This document shows, piece by piece, positions 55,062 to 62,883 of a DNA stretch of 64,000 nucleotides. The position numbers and the translations under genes were made by a program. Position 1 is the stretch's first letter; each line of letters begins with the position of its first letter. The notes below the pieces were generated by a model that did no database searches, had not been told where the DNA came from, and worked only from the letters and a program-made list of their open reading frames with translations. Origin of the DNA: Mesorhizobium sp. LHD-90 (lineage in GTDB: Bacteria; Pseudomonadota; Alphaproteobacteria; Rhizobiales; Rhizobiaceae); NCBI RefSeq assembly GCF_030929505.1, contig NZ_JAVFVV010000022.1:1-64000 (forward strand), in the 5' to 3' direction.

Positions 55062-55085
55062 GGCTTTGCGCGGACAAGCAAAGCC
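55062..55085 (-). promoter_or_regulatory. Perfect 8-bp hairpin in the leader of the exonuclease-ligase operon
   Basis: GGCTTTGC and GCAAAGCC pair around an 8-base loop just before the exonuclease start. It could be an operator or an mRNA leader hairpin limiting translation. I did not find an SOS box in this leader. Confidence 0.35.
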
Positions 55086-55125
55086 TCTTGATGTTGGCTC
55101 CTGACTCTGGAATTTGACGATGGTC

Positions 55126-55298
55126 GGCGCCGCACCTCACCTGCCTGCCGGCATACTCTCCCCGTGAGCGGGAGAGGCACGACTGCCGCCTTGGCTCCGC
55201 CAGTCGCCGGGATTGCATGGCGAGCGCTTCGGCTGCGGCCAACACCTCCTCTCCGTTTGCGGGGAGAAGGTCCCGGCAGAGGGATGAGGGGCGGCGCC
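55126..55298. repeat. RIME-like palindromic dispersed repeat
   Basis: Imperfect inverted arms at the two ends (GGCGCC near 55126-55131 and 55293-55298, with matching Pro/Gly-type GC blocks and CTCTCCCCG-type cores) enclose about 170 bases. A 20-bp piece (55135-55154) recurs inverted at 57008-57027. This is the mosaic palindromic type of intergenic repeat known in Rhizobiaceae. It ends right before the TPR methyltransferase. Confidence 0.7.
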
Positions 55299-55323
55299 AA
55301 CCTTGCAAAAGGGTGTTCGTCAC

Positions 55324-56229
55324 TTGCAACCGCTTCCCGCCTCCTCTGGCGACCTGATCGCCGATCGCCGCGCCGATTATGCCGAAATGCTGTTCGCCAA
55401 TGGCGAGCACGCGGCGGCGGCCGAACTGATGCTCGGTGCGCTGGAACTCGCGCCCGGCTGGGCGATGGGCTGGTTCCGGCTCGGTGAGTTCCAGGAGGCA
55501 GCCGGCGCGCTATCCGAGGCGGAACGAGCCTGGCGCATGGCGCTGCAACTGGAGCCGGACGACCGGCCGGGTGCCGCCTTGAAGCTGCAACTGATCGGGG
55601 CGGCGCCTGTCGCAGCCGCGCCGCCCAGCGCCTTCGTCGAGACGCTCTTCGACCAGTATGCCGACAGTTTCGACGAGGCGCTGGTGAAGTCGCTCGGCTA
55701 CCGGGCGCCGCACCTGCTCGAAGCGGCCATTCGGGCGGCCGCGCCCGATCGCCGGTTCCGGCGGGCCATCGACCTCGGCTGCGGCACCGGGCTGATGGGC
55801 GAAAGGCTGCGGCCATTGGTCGATCGTTTGGAAGGCCATGACATCTCCGCCGCGATGCTGGCCAGGGCGAGAGCCCGAAACCTCTACGACCGGGTGGAAA
55901 AATCCGATCTGCAGACGCTTGCGCTCGAACCGTCCGCCGCCGATCTGGTCACCGCCGCCGATGTCTTCATGTATGTCGGCGCGCTGGAGCGGGTTTTTGC
56001 CACGGTTGCCAAGGGGCTGGCGAAGGACGGCCTGTTTGCCTTCACGGTTGAAAGGCATGATGGCCCTGAGGATTTTGTGCTGCGCGAAACGCGCCGCTAC
56101 GCGCATTCCGAAAACTATGTGCGGCGGGTGCTAGGGGCTGATGGCCTGGAAATCGTCTCGCTGTCCACCGATACGATCCGCATGGATCGCGCCGAACCAG
56201 TGACCGGTCTGATCGTGGTTTGCATGTGA
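55324..56229 (+). CDS. TPR-containing SAM-dependent methyltransferase
   Basis: 301 residues from TTG 55324, which has AAAGGG ten bases upstream; TTG 55303 is an alternative but lies against the repeat. About residues 12-85 are two TPR-like helix pairs (YAEMLFANGEHAAAAELMLG, WRMALQLEPDD). The methyltransferase has RAIDLGCGTGLMGERLRPL, DISAAMLARARA and DLVTAADVFMYVGALERVF. It matches a family of TPR methyltransferases common in Rhizobiales whose substrates are unknown. Confidence 0.82.
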   Translation: MQPLPASSGDLIADRRADYAEMLFANGEHAAAAELMLGALELAPGWAMGWFRLGEFQEAAGALSEAERAWRMALQLEPDDRPGAALKLQLIGAAPVAAAPPSAFVETLFDQYADSFDEALVKSLGYRAPHLLEAAIRAAAPDRRFRRAIDLGCGTGLMGERLRPLVDRLEGHDISAAMLARARARNLYDRVEKSDLQTLALEPSAADLVTAADVFMYVGALERVFATVAKGLAKDGLFAFTVERHDGPEDFVLRETRRYAHSENYVRRVLGADGLEIVSLSTDTIRMDRAEPVTGLIVVCM

Positions 56230-57112
56230 CCGTTGCGGTTTTGTGTTCATGCCGGTCTGGCCGGTTCGCCACCAAACCGAGCAACGGTTTTTTGGACAGC
56301 ACCGATCGCCGCCACGCCCGCCTTCGCGTCTGGCCATTGTTGAGAGAACGCTCCCTTTCGGGAGTAGTCGGGAAGCGGGGCGCGAGGCCGTGCCTCCTAA
56401 TTTATGATACGTGGCGCGACGTCCGCGCCCCGCCAGCGACTTTGGGCTCTGTCCCGTCCTGCTTCGCGACAGCTCCGGCTCCGGCTTTCGCCTCGGCTGG
56501 CCGTGCTTAAGCGCGTCGTCCAGCGCACACCGCACGTAGTTGCGGAGGGAGGACCTTCGGACAAAGCCTCCCCGGGCGCGGGTTACGTCTTCCCGCACCG
56601 GAGGCGCCGGTTCCTCCCCGCCTTCACACCGTCATGATCGGCGTTCCCGCAGGAGAAACTGGCAGCAAGTATGCGCGTGGTTTTGGGGAGGGGGACGGCG
56701 GGCACGATTTTTTTGTCGAAGGCGGTTGCGTCGCAGAAGTGCCTGCGGGCGATTTCAACGGGTTGGCGAAGGGGCGACCGACATCAGCCGAAAAATTTTC
56801 CCGATGGCGGCGATTTCCATCCCCTTTTTCGAGCGGTTTTGCTCGGCCTTTGACCACTGGCGCTACCCTTCATCGCCCTGCCGGTCACTTCTCACCGTGA
56901 AGAACGGGGAGAAGGACGACGTGGCGCCGATTTCGCCAACCAGCACGCCGGAGATTTTCGAAGAGATCGCGGCAGGCGGGCCTCTCCCCGTTCTTCACGG
57001 GGCGAGGATGCCGGCAGGCAGGTGAGGGGTGGTGCGGAAGGGCCGGGCCATCCGTCGGCGAATCCGGTCCAACCTGACGGCGGCACATAGAAGACGCCTT
57101 CTCCTTTTTCGT
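56230..57112. other. Repeat-rich intergenic region
   Basis: About 880 bases with no supportable gene; the open frames are repeat-derived, rich in Arg, Pro and Ser. The part at 56340-56640 looks like a dispersed GC-rich repeat block. The part at 56895-57027 is a palindromic element sharing 20 bp with the repeat at 55126-55298. The helicase promoter and SOS box lie at the right end. Confidence 0.55.
56895..57027. repeat. Palindromic repeat with perfect 18-bp arms
   Basis: Arms at 56895-56912 and 56983-57000 are perfect reverse complements of 18 bases. The tail at 57008-57027 is the inverted copy of 55135-55154. It is probably a second, rearranged member of the RIME-like family around the TPR methyltransferase gene. 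Confidence 0.7.
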
Positions 57113-57127
57113 GTTCTGGTTTAGTTC
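57113..57127 (+). promoter_or_regulatory. LexA-type SOS box (GTTC-N7-GTTC)
   Basis: The sequence is GTTC-TGGTTTA-GTTC, an exact match to the alphaproteobacterial LexA operator (GTTC-N7-GTTC), ending nine bases before the ATG of the repair helicase at 57137. LexA bound here would block transcription or initiation directly. PdeM, which overlaps the helicase end, should share this control. Confidence 0.8.
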
Positions 57128-57136
57128 TTCCAAAAC

Positions 57137-59803
57137 ATGAACCGGACAAGTCCAGTCGAAGCCGAGACCGCGCCCGCGCTGCTGCCCGAGCCGTTCGTAA
57201 AATGGTTCGCCGAGCGCGGCTGGTCGCCGCGCGCCCATCAGATCGAGCTTCTGGCAAAGGCGCAGGCGGGAAATTCGGTGCTTCTGATCGCGCCGACCGG
57301 GGCGGGCAAGACGCTGGCCGGCTTCCTGCCGGCGCTGGTCGACCTGGCGACACGGCCGAAACGCAGGCCGGGCGAGGCGCATCGCGGCGTGCACACGCTC
57401 TACATCTCGCCGCTCAAGGCGCTGGCCGTCGACATCGAGCGCAATCTCGGCAAGCCGGTGGCCGAGATCGGCCTGGCCGTCTCGATGGAGACGCGCACCG
57501 GCGACACGCCGGCGCACAAGCGCCAGCGTCAAAAATTTTCGCCGCCCGACATTTTGCTGACCACACCCGAGCAGCTTGCGCTGCTGATCGCCTCGCCGGA
57601 TGCAAAGCGGTTCTTCGCCGGGCTGCGTTACGTAGTGCTGGACGAGCTGCATTCGCTGGTGACGTCGAAGCGCGGGCATCTGCTGTCGCTCGGCCTAGCG
57701 CGGCTGCGGCGTTTCTTCCCGAGATTGCAGGCGATCGGACTGTCGGCCACCGTCGCCCAGCCCGACGAGTTGCGGCGCTGGCTGGTGGCGCAATCTTTAC
57801 CCTCCCCCTTGTGGGGAGGGTCGGCGCGCAGCGCCGGGGTGGGGGTGGACCATTCGGAAGTTGCAGTACCCCCACCCCGTCTCGCGTCTTCCGCTCCGCT
57901 TCAGCCGCTCGCCGACCCTCCCCACAGGGGGGAGGGTAACGCTGCGATGGCCGAGGTCATCACCGTGACCGGCGGCGCCAAGCCGGACATCTCCATCCTC
58001 GATTCCGAAGAGCGCGTGCCCTGGGCCGGGCATTCGTCGCGCTACGCCATTCCCGAGATCTACGCTGAGATCCGCAGGCACAGGACGACGCTGCTGTTCG
58101 TCAATACCCGCAGCCAGGCGGAGATGCTGTTTTCCGAATTGTGGCGGGTCAACGAGGACACGCTGCCGATCGCGCTGCATCACGGCTCGCTCGACGTCAG
58201 CCAGCGGCGGCGCGTCGAGAAGGCGATGGAGACGGGGAGCCTGCGCGCCATCGTGGCCACCTCGACGCTCGATCTCGGCATCGACTGGGGCGACGTCGAC
58301 CTCGTCGTGCATGTCGGCGCGCCGAAAGGCGCCAGCCGGCTCGCCCAGCGCATCGGCCGTGCGAACCACCGGCTGGACGAACCCAGCAAGGCGATCCTCA
58401 TCCCGGCGAACCGCTTCGAGGTTCTGGAATGCCGCGCCGCGGTGGAGGCCAACTATCTCGGCGCGCAGGACACGCCGCCGCTGGTCGACGGCGCGCTCGA
58501 CGTGCTGGCCCAGCACATCCTGGGCAGCGCCTGCGCCGAATCCTTCGACGCGACCGAACTTTTCGAGGAGGTGCGGGGGGCGGCGCCCTATGCCTCGCTG
58601 ACGCGCGAAACATTCGACCGCGCCGTCGATTTCGTCGCCACCGGCGGCTACGCGCTGCGCACCTATGAGCGCTACGCCAAGATAAGGCAGACCAAGGAAG
58701 GCAAGTGGCGCATCTCGCATCCGCGCTTTGCCCAGCAATACCGGCTGAATGTCGGCACCATCGTCGAGGCGCCGTATCTGACGCTGCGTTATGCGCGCTC
58801 GGGCCGCGGCGTCGCCTCGCGCGGCGGTCCGGTGCTGGGAAAAATCGAGGAAGGTTTTCTGGAATCGATCTCGCCCGGCGACACGTTTCTGTTCGCCGGA
58901 AAGGTGTTGCGGCTGGAAGGCATCCGCGAGACCGAAGCCTTTGTTTCCAATGCTGTCGGCAACGATCCGCGCATCCCGGTCTATGCGGGCGGAAAGTTCC
59001 CGCTGTCCACGTATCTGGCAGAGCAGGTGCGCGGCATGCTGGCCGATCCCGGCCGCTGGAAGGCGTTGCCCGACCAGGTGTCGGACTGGCTGCGCATGCA
59101 GGCGGAAAAATCGGTGCTGCCGCGCCGCGAGGACCTGCTGGTCGAGACGTTTCCGCGCGGCAACCGCCATTACATGGTGTGTTATCCGTTTGAGGGCCGG
59201 CTGGCGCACCAGACGCTGGGCATGCTTTTGACGCGGCGGCTGGACCGCGCCGGCGCGCGGCCGCTCGGCTTCGTCGCCACCGACTATTCGCTGGCCGTCT
59301 GGGGGCTCGACGACATGGGCGCGCTGTTCAGGAGCGGAAAGCTGCCGCTTGCAAGACTGTTCGACGAGGACATGCTTGGCGACGATCTGGAGGATTGGCT
59401 GGCGGACAGCTATCTGCTCAAGCGCATGTTCCGCAATTGCGCGCTGATCTCCGGCCTGATCGAGAAGCGCCATCCCGGACAGGAAAAGAGCGGCCGGCAG
59501 GTGACGGTGTCGGCGGACCTGATCTACGACGTGCTCAGAACGCACGAGCCGGACCACATTTTGTTGCAGGCGACCCGCGCCGACGCCGCGACCGGACTAC
59601 TCGATGTCAGGAGACTGGCGGAGATGCTCTCGCGCATTCCCGGTCGAATCGTGCATAAAAGGCTGGAGCATATTTCGCCGCTGGCCGTCCCGATCATGCT
59701 GGAGATCGGTAAGGAACGGGTACCGGGCGAGGCCAACGAGACGTTGCTCGAGGAAGCGTCGCTGGTGGCGGAGGCCATGGGTACGGTCGTGGAGATGCAA
59801 TGA
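57137..59803 (+). CDS. Ligase-associated DEXH-box DNA helicase (Lhr-like)
   Basis: An 888-residue superfamily-2 helicase (TIGR04121 type). Walker A is APTGAGKTLAGF at residues 52-63, the DExH box is VLDELHSL, motif III-like GLSATVAQP is near 200, and motif VI-like QRIGRANHR is present. A C-terminal Lhr-type winged-helix part follows. Residues about 221-268 are unusual: they are encoded by a palindromic repeat at 57797-57938. The gene keeps its frame across this, so the protein has an extra loop of about 48 residues. It overlaps PdeM by ATGA and is preceded by an SOS box. Confidence 0.92.
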   Translation: MNRTSPVEAETAPALLPEPFVKWFAERGWSPRAHQIELLAKAQAGNSVLLIAPTGAGKTLAGFLPALVDLATRPKRRPGEAHRGVHTLYISPLKALAVDIERNLGKPVAEIGLAVSMETRTGDTPAHKRQRQKFSPPDILLTTPEQLALLIASPDAKRFFAGLRYVVLDELHSLVTSKRGHLLSLGLARLRRFFPRLQAIGLSATVAQPDELRRWLVAQSLPSPLWGGSARSAGVGVDHSEVAVPPPRLASSAPLQPLADPPHRGEGNAAMAEVITVTGGAKPDISILDSEERVPWAGHSSRYAIPEIYAEIRRHRTTLLFVNTRSQAEMLFSELWRVNEDTLPIALHHGSLDVSQRRRVEKAMETGSLRAIVATSTLDLGIDWGDVDLVVHVGAPKGASRLAQRIGRANHRLDEPSKAILIPANRFEVLECRAAVEANYLGAQDTPPLVDGALDVLAQHILGSACAESFDATELFEEVRGAAPYASLTRETFDRAVDFVATGGYALRTYERYAKIRQTKEGKWRISHPRFAQQYRLNVGTIVEAPYLTLRYARSGRGVASRGGPVLGKIEEGFLESISPGDTFLFAGKVLRLEGIRETEAFVSNAVGNDPRIPVYAGGKFPLSTYLAEQVRGMLADPGRWKALPDQVSDWLRMQAEKSVLPRREDLLVETFPRGNRHYMVCYPFEGRLAHQTLGMLLTRRLDRAGARPLGFVATDYSLAVWGLDDMGALFRSGKLPLARLFDEDMLGDDLEDWLADSYLLKRMFRNCALISGLIEKRHPGQEKSGRQVTVSADLIYDVLRTHEPDHILLQATRADAATGLLDVRRLAEMLSRIPGRIVHKRLEHISPLAVPIMLEIGKERVPGEANETLLEEASLVAEAMGTVVEMQ
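57797..57938. repeat. Palindromic repeat inserted in frame inside the helicase gene
   Basis: Arms of 27 bases at 57797-57823 and 57912-57938 are reverse complements with a single mismatch; an inner pair (GGGGTGGGGGT / ACCCCCACCCC) adds a second palindrome. It translates as a Pro/Ser/Gly-rich stretch (LPSPLWGGSARSAGVGVDHS...) unlike the helicase on either side. It resembles the MITE/REP-type elements of Rhizobiales, here within a coding sequence, similar in effect to the in-gene palindromic elements described in Rickettsia. Confidence 0.85.
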
Positions 59804-60510
59804 GCGCCGTTGGCGTCGCAAAGGGTTTTGCCATAGGCACGGTGGAGGTCGCCGGCGAACGCGCGGTCTGCGACCGGCGCGGCGCGCTGTTCTTTCCAAG
59901 CCAGCAATTGCTCGCCGTCTCCGACCTGCATCTGGAAAAAGGCTCGTCGGCGGCACGGCGCGGTTCGCTGCTGCCGCCCTACGACACGGCCGCAACGCTC
60001 GCGGTGCTGCAATCGGTGATCGACGATTTTCGGCCGAAAATCGTCGTCAGCCTCGGTGACAGCTTTCATGACGGGGAAGGCGCGGCGCGCCTGCCGGAGA
60101 TTTTCCGCGCCGCGCTGTCGGCGCTGATGGCGGGACGCGACTGGTTCTGGGTGAGCGGCAACCACGATCCCGATCCGCCGGCCGGCGTGGGCGGCGAAAG
60201 CGTGCGCGAGATTTCGCTGGGTTCCATACTGTTCCGGCACGAGCCGTCGGCGGGCGAGGCGGCGGGCGAGATCGCCGGCCATCTGCACCCTTGCGCCCGC
60301 ATCGTGCAGCGCGGCCGATCGGTGCGCCGGCGCTGCTTCGCCACCGACGGCAGCCGCATGATCATGCCGGCCTTCGGCGCCTATACCGGTTCGCTCAACG
60401 TACTCGACCGCGCCTTTGCCGGCCTGTTCCGGCGCGATGGTCTGATGGCGCACATGCTCGGCGCAGATCGTACGTATCCGATCGCGGGCAGGATGCTGCG
60501 GCCAGGTTGA
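59800..60510 (+). CDS. pdeM: Ligase-associated metallophosphoesterase PdeM
   Basis: A 236-residue calcineurin-like phosphoesterase. Metal motifs: VSDLHLEKGS, SLGDSFHDGEG, GNHDPDPPAG, RHEP and GHLHPCARI. It belongs to the ligase-associated endonuclease family TIGR04123. The ATG overlaps the helicase stop. It completes the cluster of ligase, exonuclease, helicase and nuclease, in which these four usually occur together. Confidence 0.92.
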   Translation: MSAVGVAKGFAIGTVEVAGERAVCDRRGALFFPSQQLLAVSDLHLEKGSSAARRGSLLPPYDTAATLAVLQSVIDDFRPKIVVSLGDSFHDGEGAARLPEIFRAALSALMAGRDWFWVSGNHDPDPPAGVGGESVREISLGSILFRHEPSAGEAAGEIAGHLHPCARIVQRGRSVRRRCFATDGSRMIMPAFGAYTGSLNVLDRAFAGLFRRDGLMAHMLGADRTYPIAGRMLRPG

Positions 60511-60513
60511 GGA

Positions 60514-61002
60514 TCAACTGGTCGCGGCGAAGGCGAGCAACAGCGTGGCTACCGCGCCCAGGGTAAGGATCATCCGCAGCCGGCCATACCATTCCGGCAG
60601 CCTGTTGTCGTAGGCTGCCAGCGCGTCCCAGGCTCCGAGCGCGGCGAAGGCCACTGCCAGGACCGCGAAAGAGAGCGGGACCGGCATGGCGACCGCGATC
60701 CAGCCGACAAAGGCGGGCGGCAGCGTCAGCCAAAGCTCGCTCGGCCTTGCCGGCCGTTCCGGCGACAGCGCCGCGCCCCAGCGCACGCCGCCGAGAAAGG
60801 ACAGCACGACCGCGCCGTAGACCGATAGCAGCAGGACGGTTCCGCCGCGCCACGGATGATCCGGCGCGATGCCGTAGAGCCAGAGCGCCAGCACGATGAA
60901 CGGCGTCAGCCCGAGATAGCCGGCAATGCGGCCCGCCGCCTGGAAAGGCCCGTCGGCCTCCGCGGCCGGCTGTTCCATCTCCTCCGCGGCGCCCTCAGTC
61001 AC
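60514..61002 (-). CDS. DUF3429 family inner-membrane protein
   Basis: 162 residues from GTG 61002 with four to five hydrophobic segments (FIVLALWLYGIAP; LLLSVYGAVVLSFLGGVRWG; FVGWIAVAMPVPLSFAVLAV; RMILTLGAVATLLLAFA). SFLGGVRWG is a DUF3429 mark. It overlaps the end of the TIGR02186 gene by eight bases, so it is in one operon with it. Function unknown. Confidence 0.85.
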   Translation of the reverse strand: MTEGAAEEMEQPAAEADGPFQAAGRIAGYLGLTPFIVLALWLYGIAPDHPWRGGTVLLLSVYGAVVLSFLGGVRWGAALSPERPARPSELWLTLPPAFVGWIAVAMPVPLSFAVLAVAFAALGAWDALAAYDNRLPEWYGRLRMILTLGAVATLLLAFAATS

Positions 61003-61786
61003 GGCGGAAGACGATCCGGCCGAGCCAGCCCGTCACGATCGCCAGACCGACCGCGCAGAAGCCGTAGAAAAGGCCGTGATTGGTCGAAAGCCGGAACAGC
61101 ATCTGCTCGAAGCCGGACTTGACGATGGCGAGTTGCGCCGACGTCTCCTTGATGAAGAGCCCGTTGCGGAACAGGAAGGCACGCGCCTTGTGGGTGCCGA
61201 CCGGCACATCGGGCGCGAGTTCCACCGTGGCGCGGAACAGGTTGGACGACAGGAACTGCACGCCGCCGACGCGTTCGTTGAAGAGGCCGACCGCCTCCTT
61301 GCGCTCGCGCAGCGCCGCCCGGAATTGTTCCACCGTGGCCGGCGGCTGGCCCTGCTCGGCGGGCTGGATGTGCAGAAAGTCGGTGCCCAGCGCCAATCGC
61401 TTGAAGCTGTTGGGATCGGCGATGTCCTGTGGTGGCCGCGTCGTCGAGATCGAGTAGGATTCCGGCACGTTGACGAAGGATTCGGACTGGGTGTTCATCC
61501 AGATGCCGAGCACCCGGTCCTTGCGGCGCACCGTGACCGGGCGCGCCGGCCCTTCCAGGACGACGATGACGTCGTAGCGGCCCTGCCGGCTGACCTGCGG
61601 ATCGGGGTTCTCCAGCGAGCCGAAGATGGTCAGGTCCGCGCCGGAGAAGTCGGCGGTGATGCGGATGACATCCGTCGACAGGCCGATCTGTATGCCCTCC
61701 GGCGGCCGCGCCGCCGGCTCCTGGGCGAATGCCGGGGTCAGGAGAGCGAGCAAGGCGAGCCAGCAAAGCGTCAGGCGGGCCCGCAT
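60995..61786 (-). CDS. TIGR02186 family membrane-anchored protein
   Basis: 263 residues from ATG 61786. It has an N-terminal signal peptide (LTLCWLALLALLTPAFAQEP), a long periplasmic domain (DVIRITADFSGADLTIFGSL; VPESYSISTTRPPQDIADP; ALRERKEAVGLFNERVGGVQF) and a C-terminal membrane helix (YGFCAVGLAIVTGWLGRIVF). This matches the TIGR02186 family, almost always beside a TauE/SafE permease, as here. Probably an accessory of that exporter. Confidence 0.88.
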   Translation of the reverse strand: MRARLTLCWLALLALLTPAFAQEPAARPPEGIQIGLSTDVIRITADFSGADLTIFGSLENPDPQVSRQGRYDVIVVLEGPARPVTVRRKDRVLGIWMNTQSESFVNVPESYSISTTRPPQDIADPNSFKRLALGTDFLHIQPAEQGQPPATVEQFRAALRERKEAVGLFNERVGGVQFLSSNLFRATVELAPDVPVGTHKARAFLFRNGLFIKETSAQLAIVKSGFEQMLFRLSTNHGLFYGFCAVGLAIVTGWLGRIVFRRD

Positions 61787-61788
61787 CG

Positions 61789-62706
61789 TCAGATTCCGGG
61801 AGCCAGTGAATAGATGCTGGGCGGCGGCAGGAACAGGTCGAAGGCGAGCCGGATCGCAACCGCCAGCACCAGCAGCGCCAGCAACGCCCGCAATTGCTCG
61901 CCGCGCAGCTTCTGCCCGGCCTTGGCGCCGTACTGCGCGCCGGCGACGCCGCCCACCATGAGGACAAAGGCCAGCACGACGTCGACGGTCTGGTTGGTCG
62001 AGGCATGCACGATGGTCGTATAGGCGGCGACGAAGATGATCTGGAACAGCGAGGTCCCGACCACGACATTGGTCGGCACTTTCAAGAGATAGATCAGCGC
62101 CGGCACCATGATGAAGCCGCCGCCGACGCCCATCACCGACGACAGCAGGCCGATGCCGGCGCCCAGGCCCAGCACGGGAATGACGCTGACGAACAGTTTT
62201 GACGCGCGAAAGCGCATTTTCAGCGGCAGGCGATGGATCCAGTTGTGCTGCCCCGGCCGCTTGAGCGAGGGCGGAGCACCGCCGCGCGTCCGCCTGATCG
62301 CGTTGACGCTTTCGACCAGCATCAGCCCGCCGACCATGCCGAGGAAGACGACGTAGATCAGCGAGATGATGAGGTCGAGCTGGCCGAGGCTTCTCAGCAG
62401 CGTGAAGATATAGATTCCGATCGTCGACCCGAATATGCCGCCGACCAGCAGCACCGTGCCGAGCTTGAAGTCGAGGGTTCCGCGCTTGACGTGCGCCAGC
62501 GCTCCCGAGAAGGACGACGCTATCACCTGGTTGGCGCCGGTCGCCACCGCGATCGCCGGCGGAATGTTGTAGAAGATCAGCAGCGGCGTGATCAGAAATC
62601 CGCCGCCCACCCCGAACATGCCCGAAAGAAATCCCACCGCCGCGCCCATCGCGAGCAGGACGAGGATATTGACCGACATTTCTGCGATCGGGAGATAGAT
62701 GCCCAC
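61789..62706 (-). CDS. TauE/SafE (TSUP) family anion permease
   Basis: 305 residues with about eight membrane helices and the two inverted glycine motifs of the family: GFLSGMFGVGGGFLITPLL near residue 25 and LLSSVMGVGGGFIMVPAL near 190. These proteins export sulfite or other organosulfonates. It is two bases upstream of the TIGR02186 gene and heads the three-gene operon. Confidence 0.9.
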   Translation of the reverse strand: MGIYLPIAEMSVNILVLLAMGAAVGFLSGMFGVGGGFLITPLLIFYNIPPAIAVATGANQVIASSFSGALAHVKRGTLDFKLGTVLLVGGIFGSTIGIYIFTLLRSLGQLDLIISLIYVVFLGMVGGLMLVESVNAIRRTRGGAPPSLKRPGQHNWIHRLPLKMRFRASKLFVSVIPVLGLGAGIGLLSSVMGVGGGFIMVPALIYLLKVPTNVVVGTSLFQIIFVAAYTTIVHASTNQTVDVVLAFVLMVGGVAGAQYGAKAGQKLRGEQLRALLALLVLAVAIRLAFDLFLPPPSIYSLAPGI

Positions 62707-62883
62707 CCGTGAAACTCGACTGCAAATGCGGTACGTCGAAGCGTGCCAAAAACACCTTCGTGACTAGTAAGCACATGCGCCCACATTGCGGCGAAGTCAA
62801 ACTTCGCGGCAATGCCGAAACAAAAATTATCTCAACGGGTTAAATTCACGCGAGCGGCCGGGCGAGCCGGCCTGGCCGGGCTT

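Noticed and set aside
55049-55816. Long N-terminal extension of the exonuclease frame
   Set aside because: It is Arg/Pro/Ser-rich, crosses a palindromic repeat and overlaps the TPR methyltransferase on the other strand.
56404-56637. Small plus-strand frames in the repeat-rich region before the helicase
   Set aside because: They lie in dispersed repeat sequence and have no protein-like features.
61787-62812. Long N-terminal extension of the TIGR02186 frame
   Set aside because: It runs through the TauE gene in the wrong frame; the signal peptide at 61786 marks the real start.
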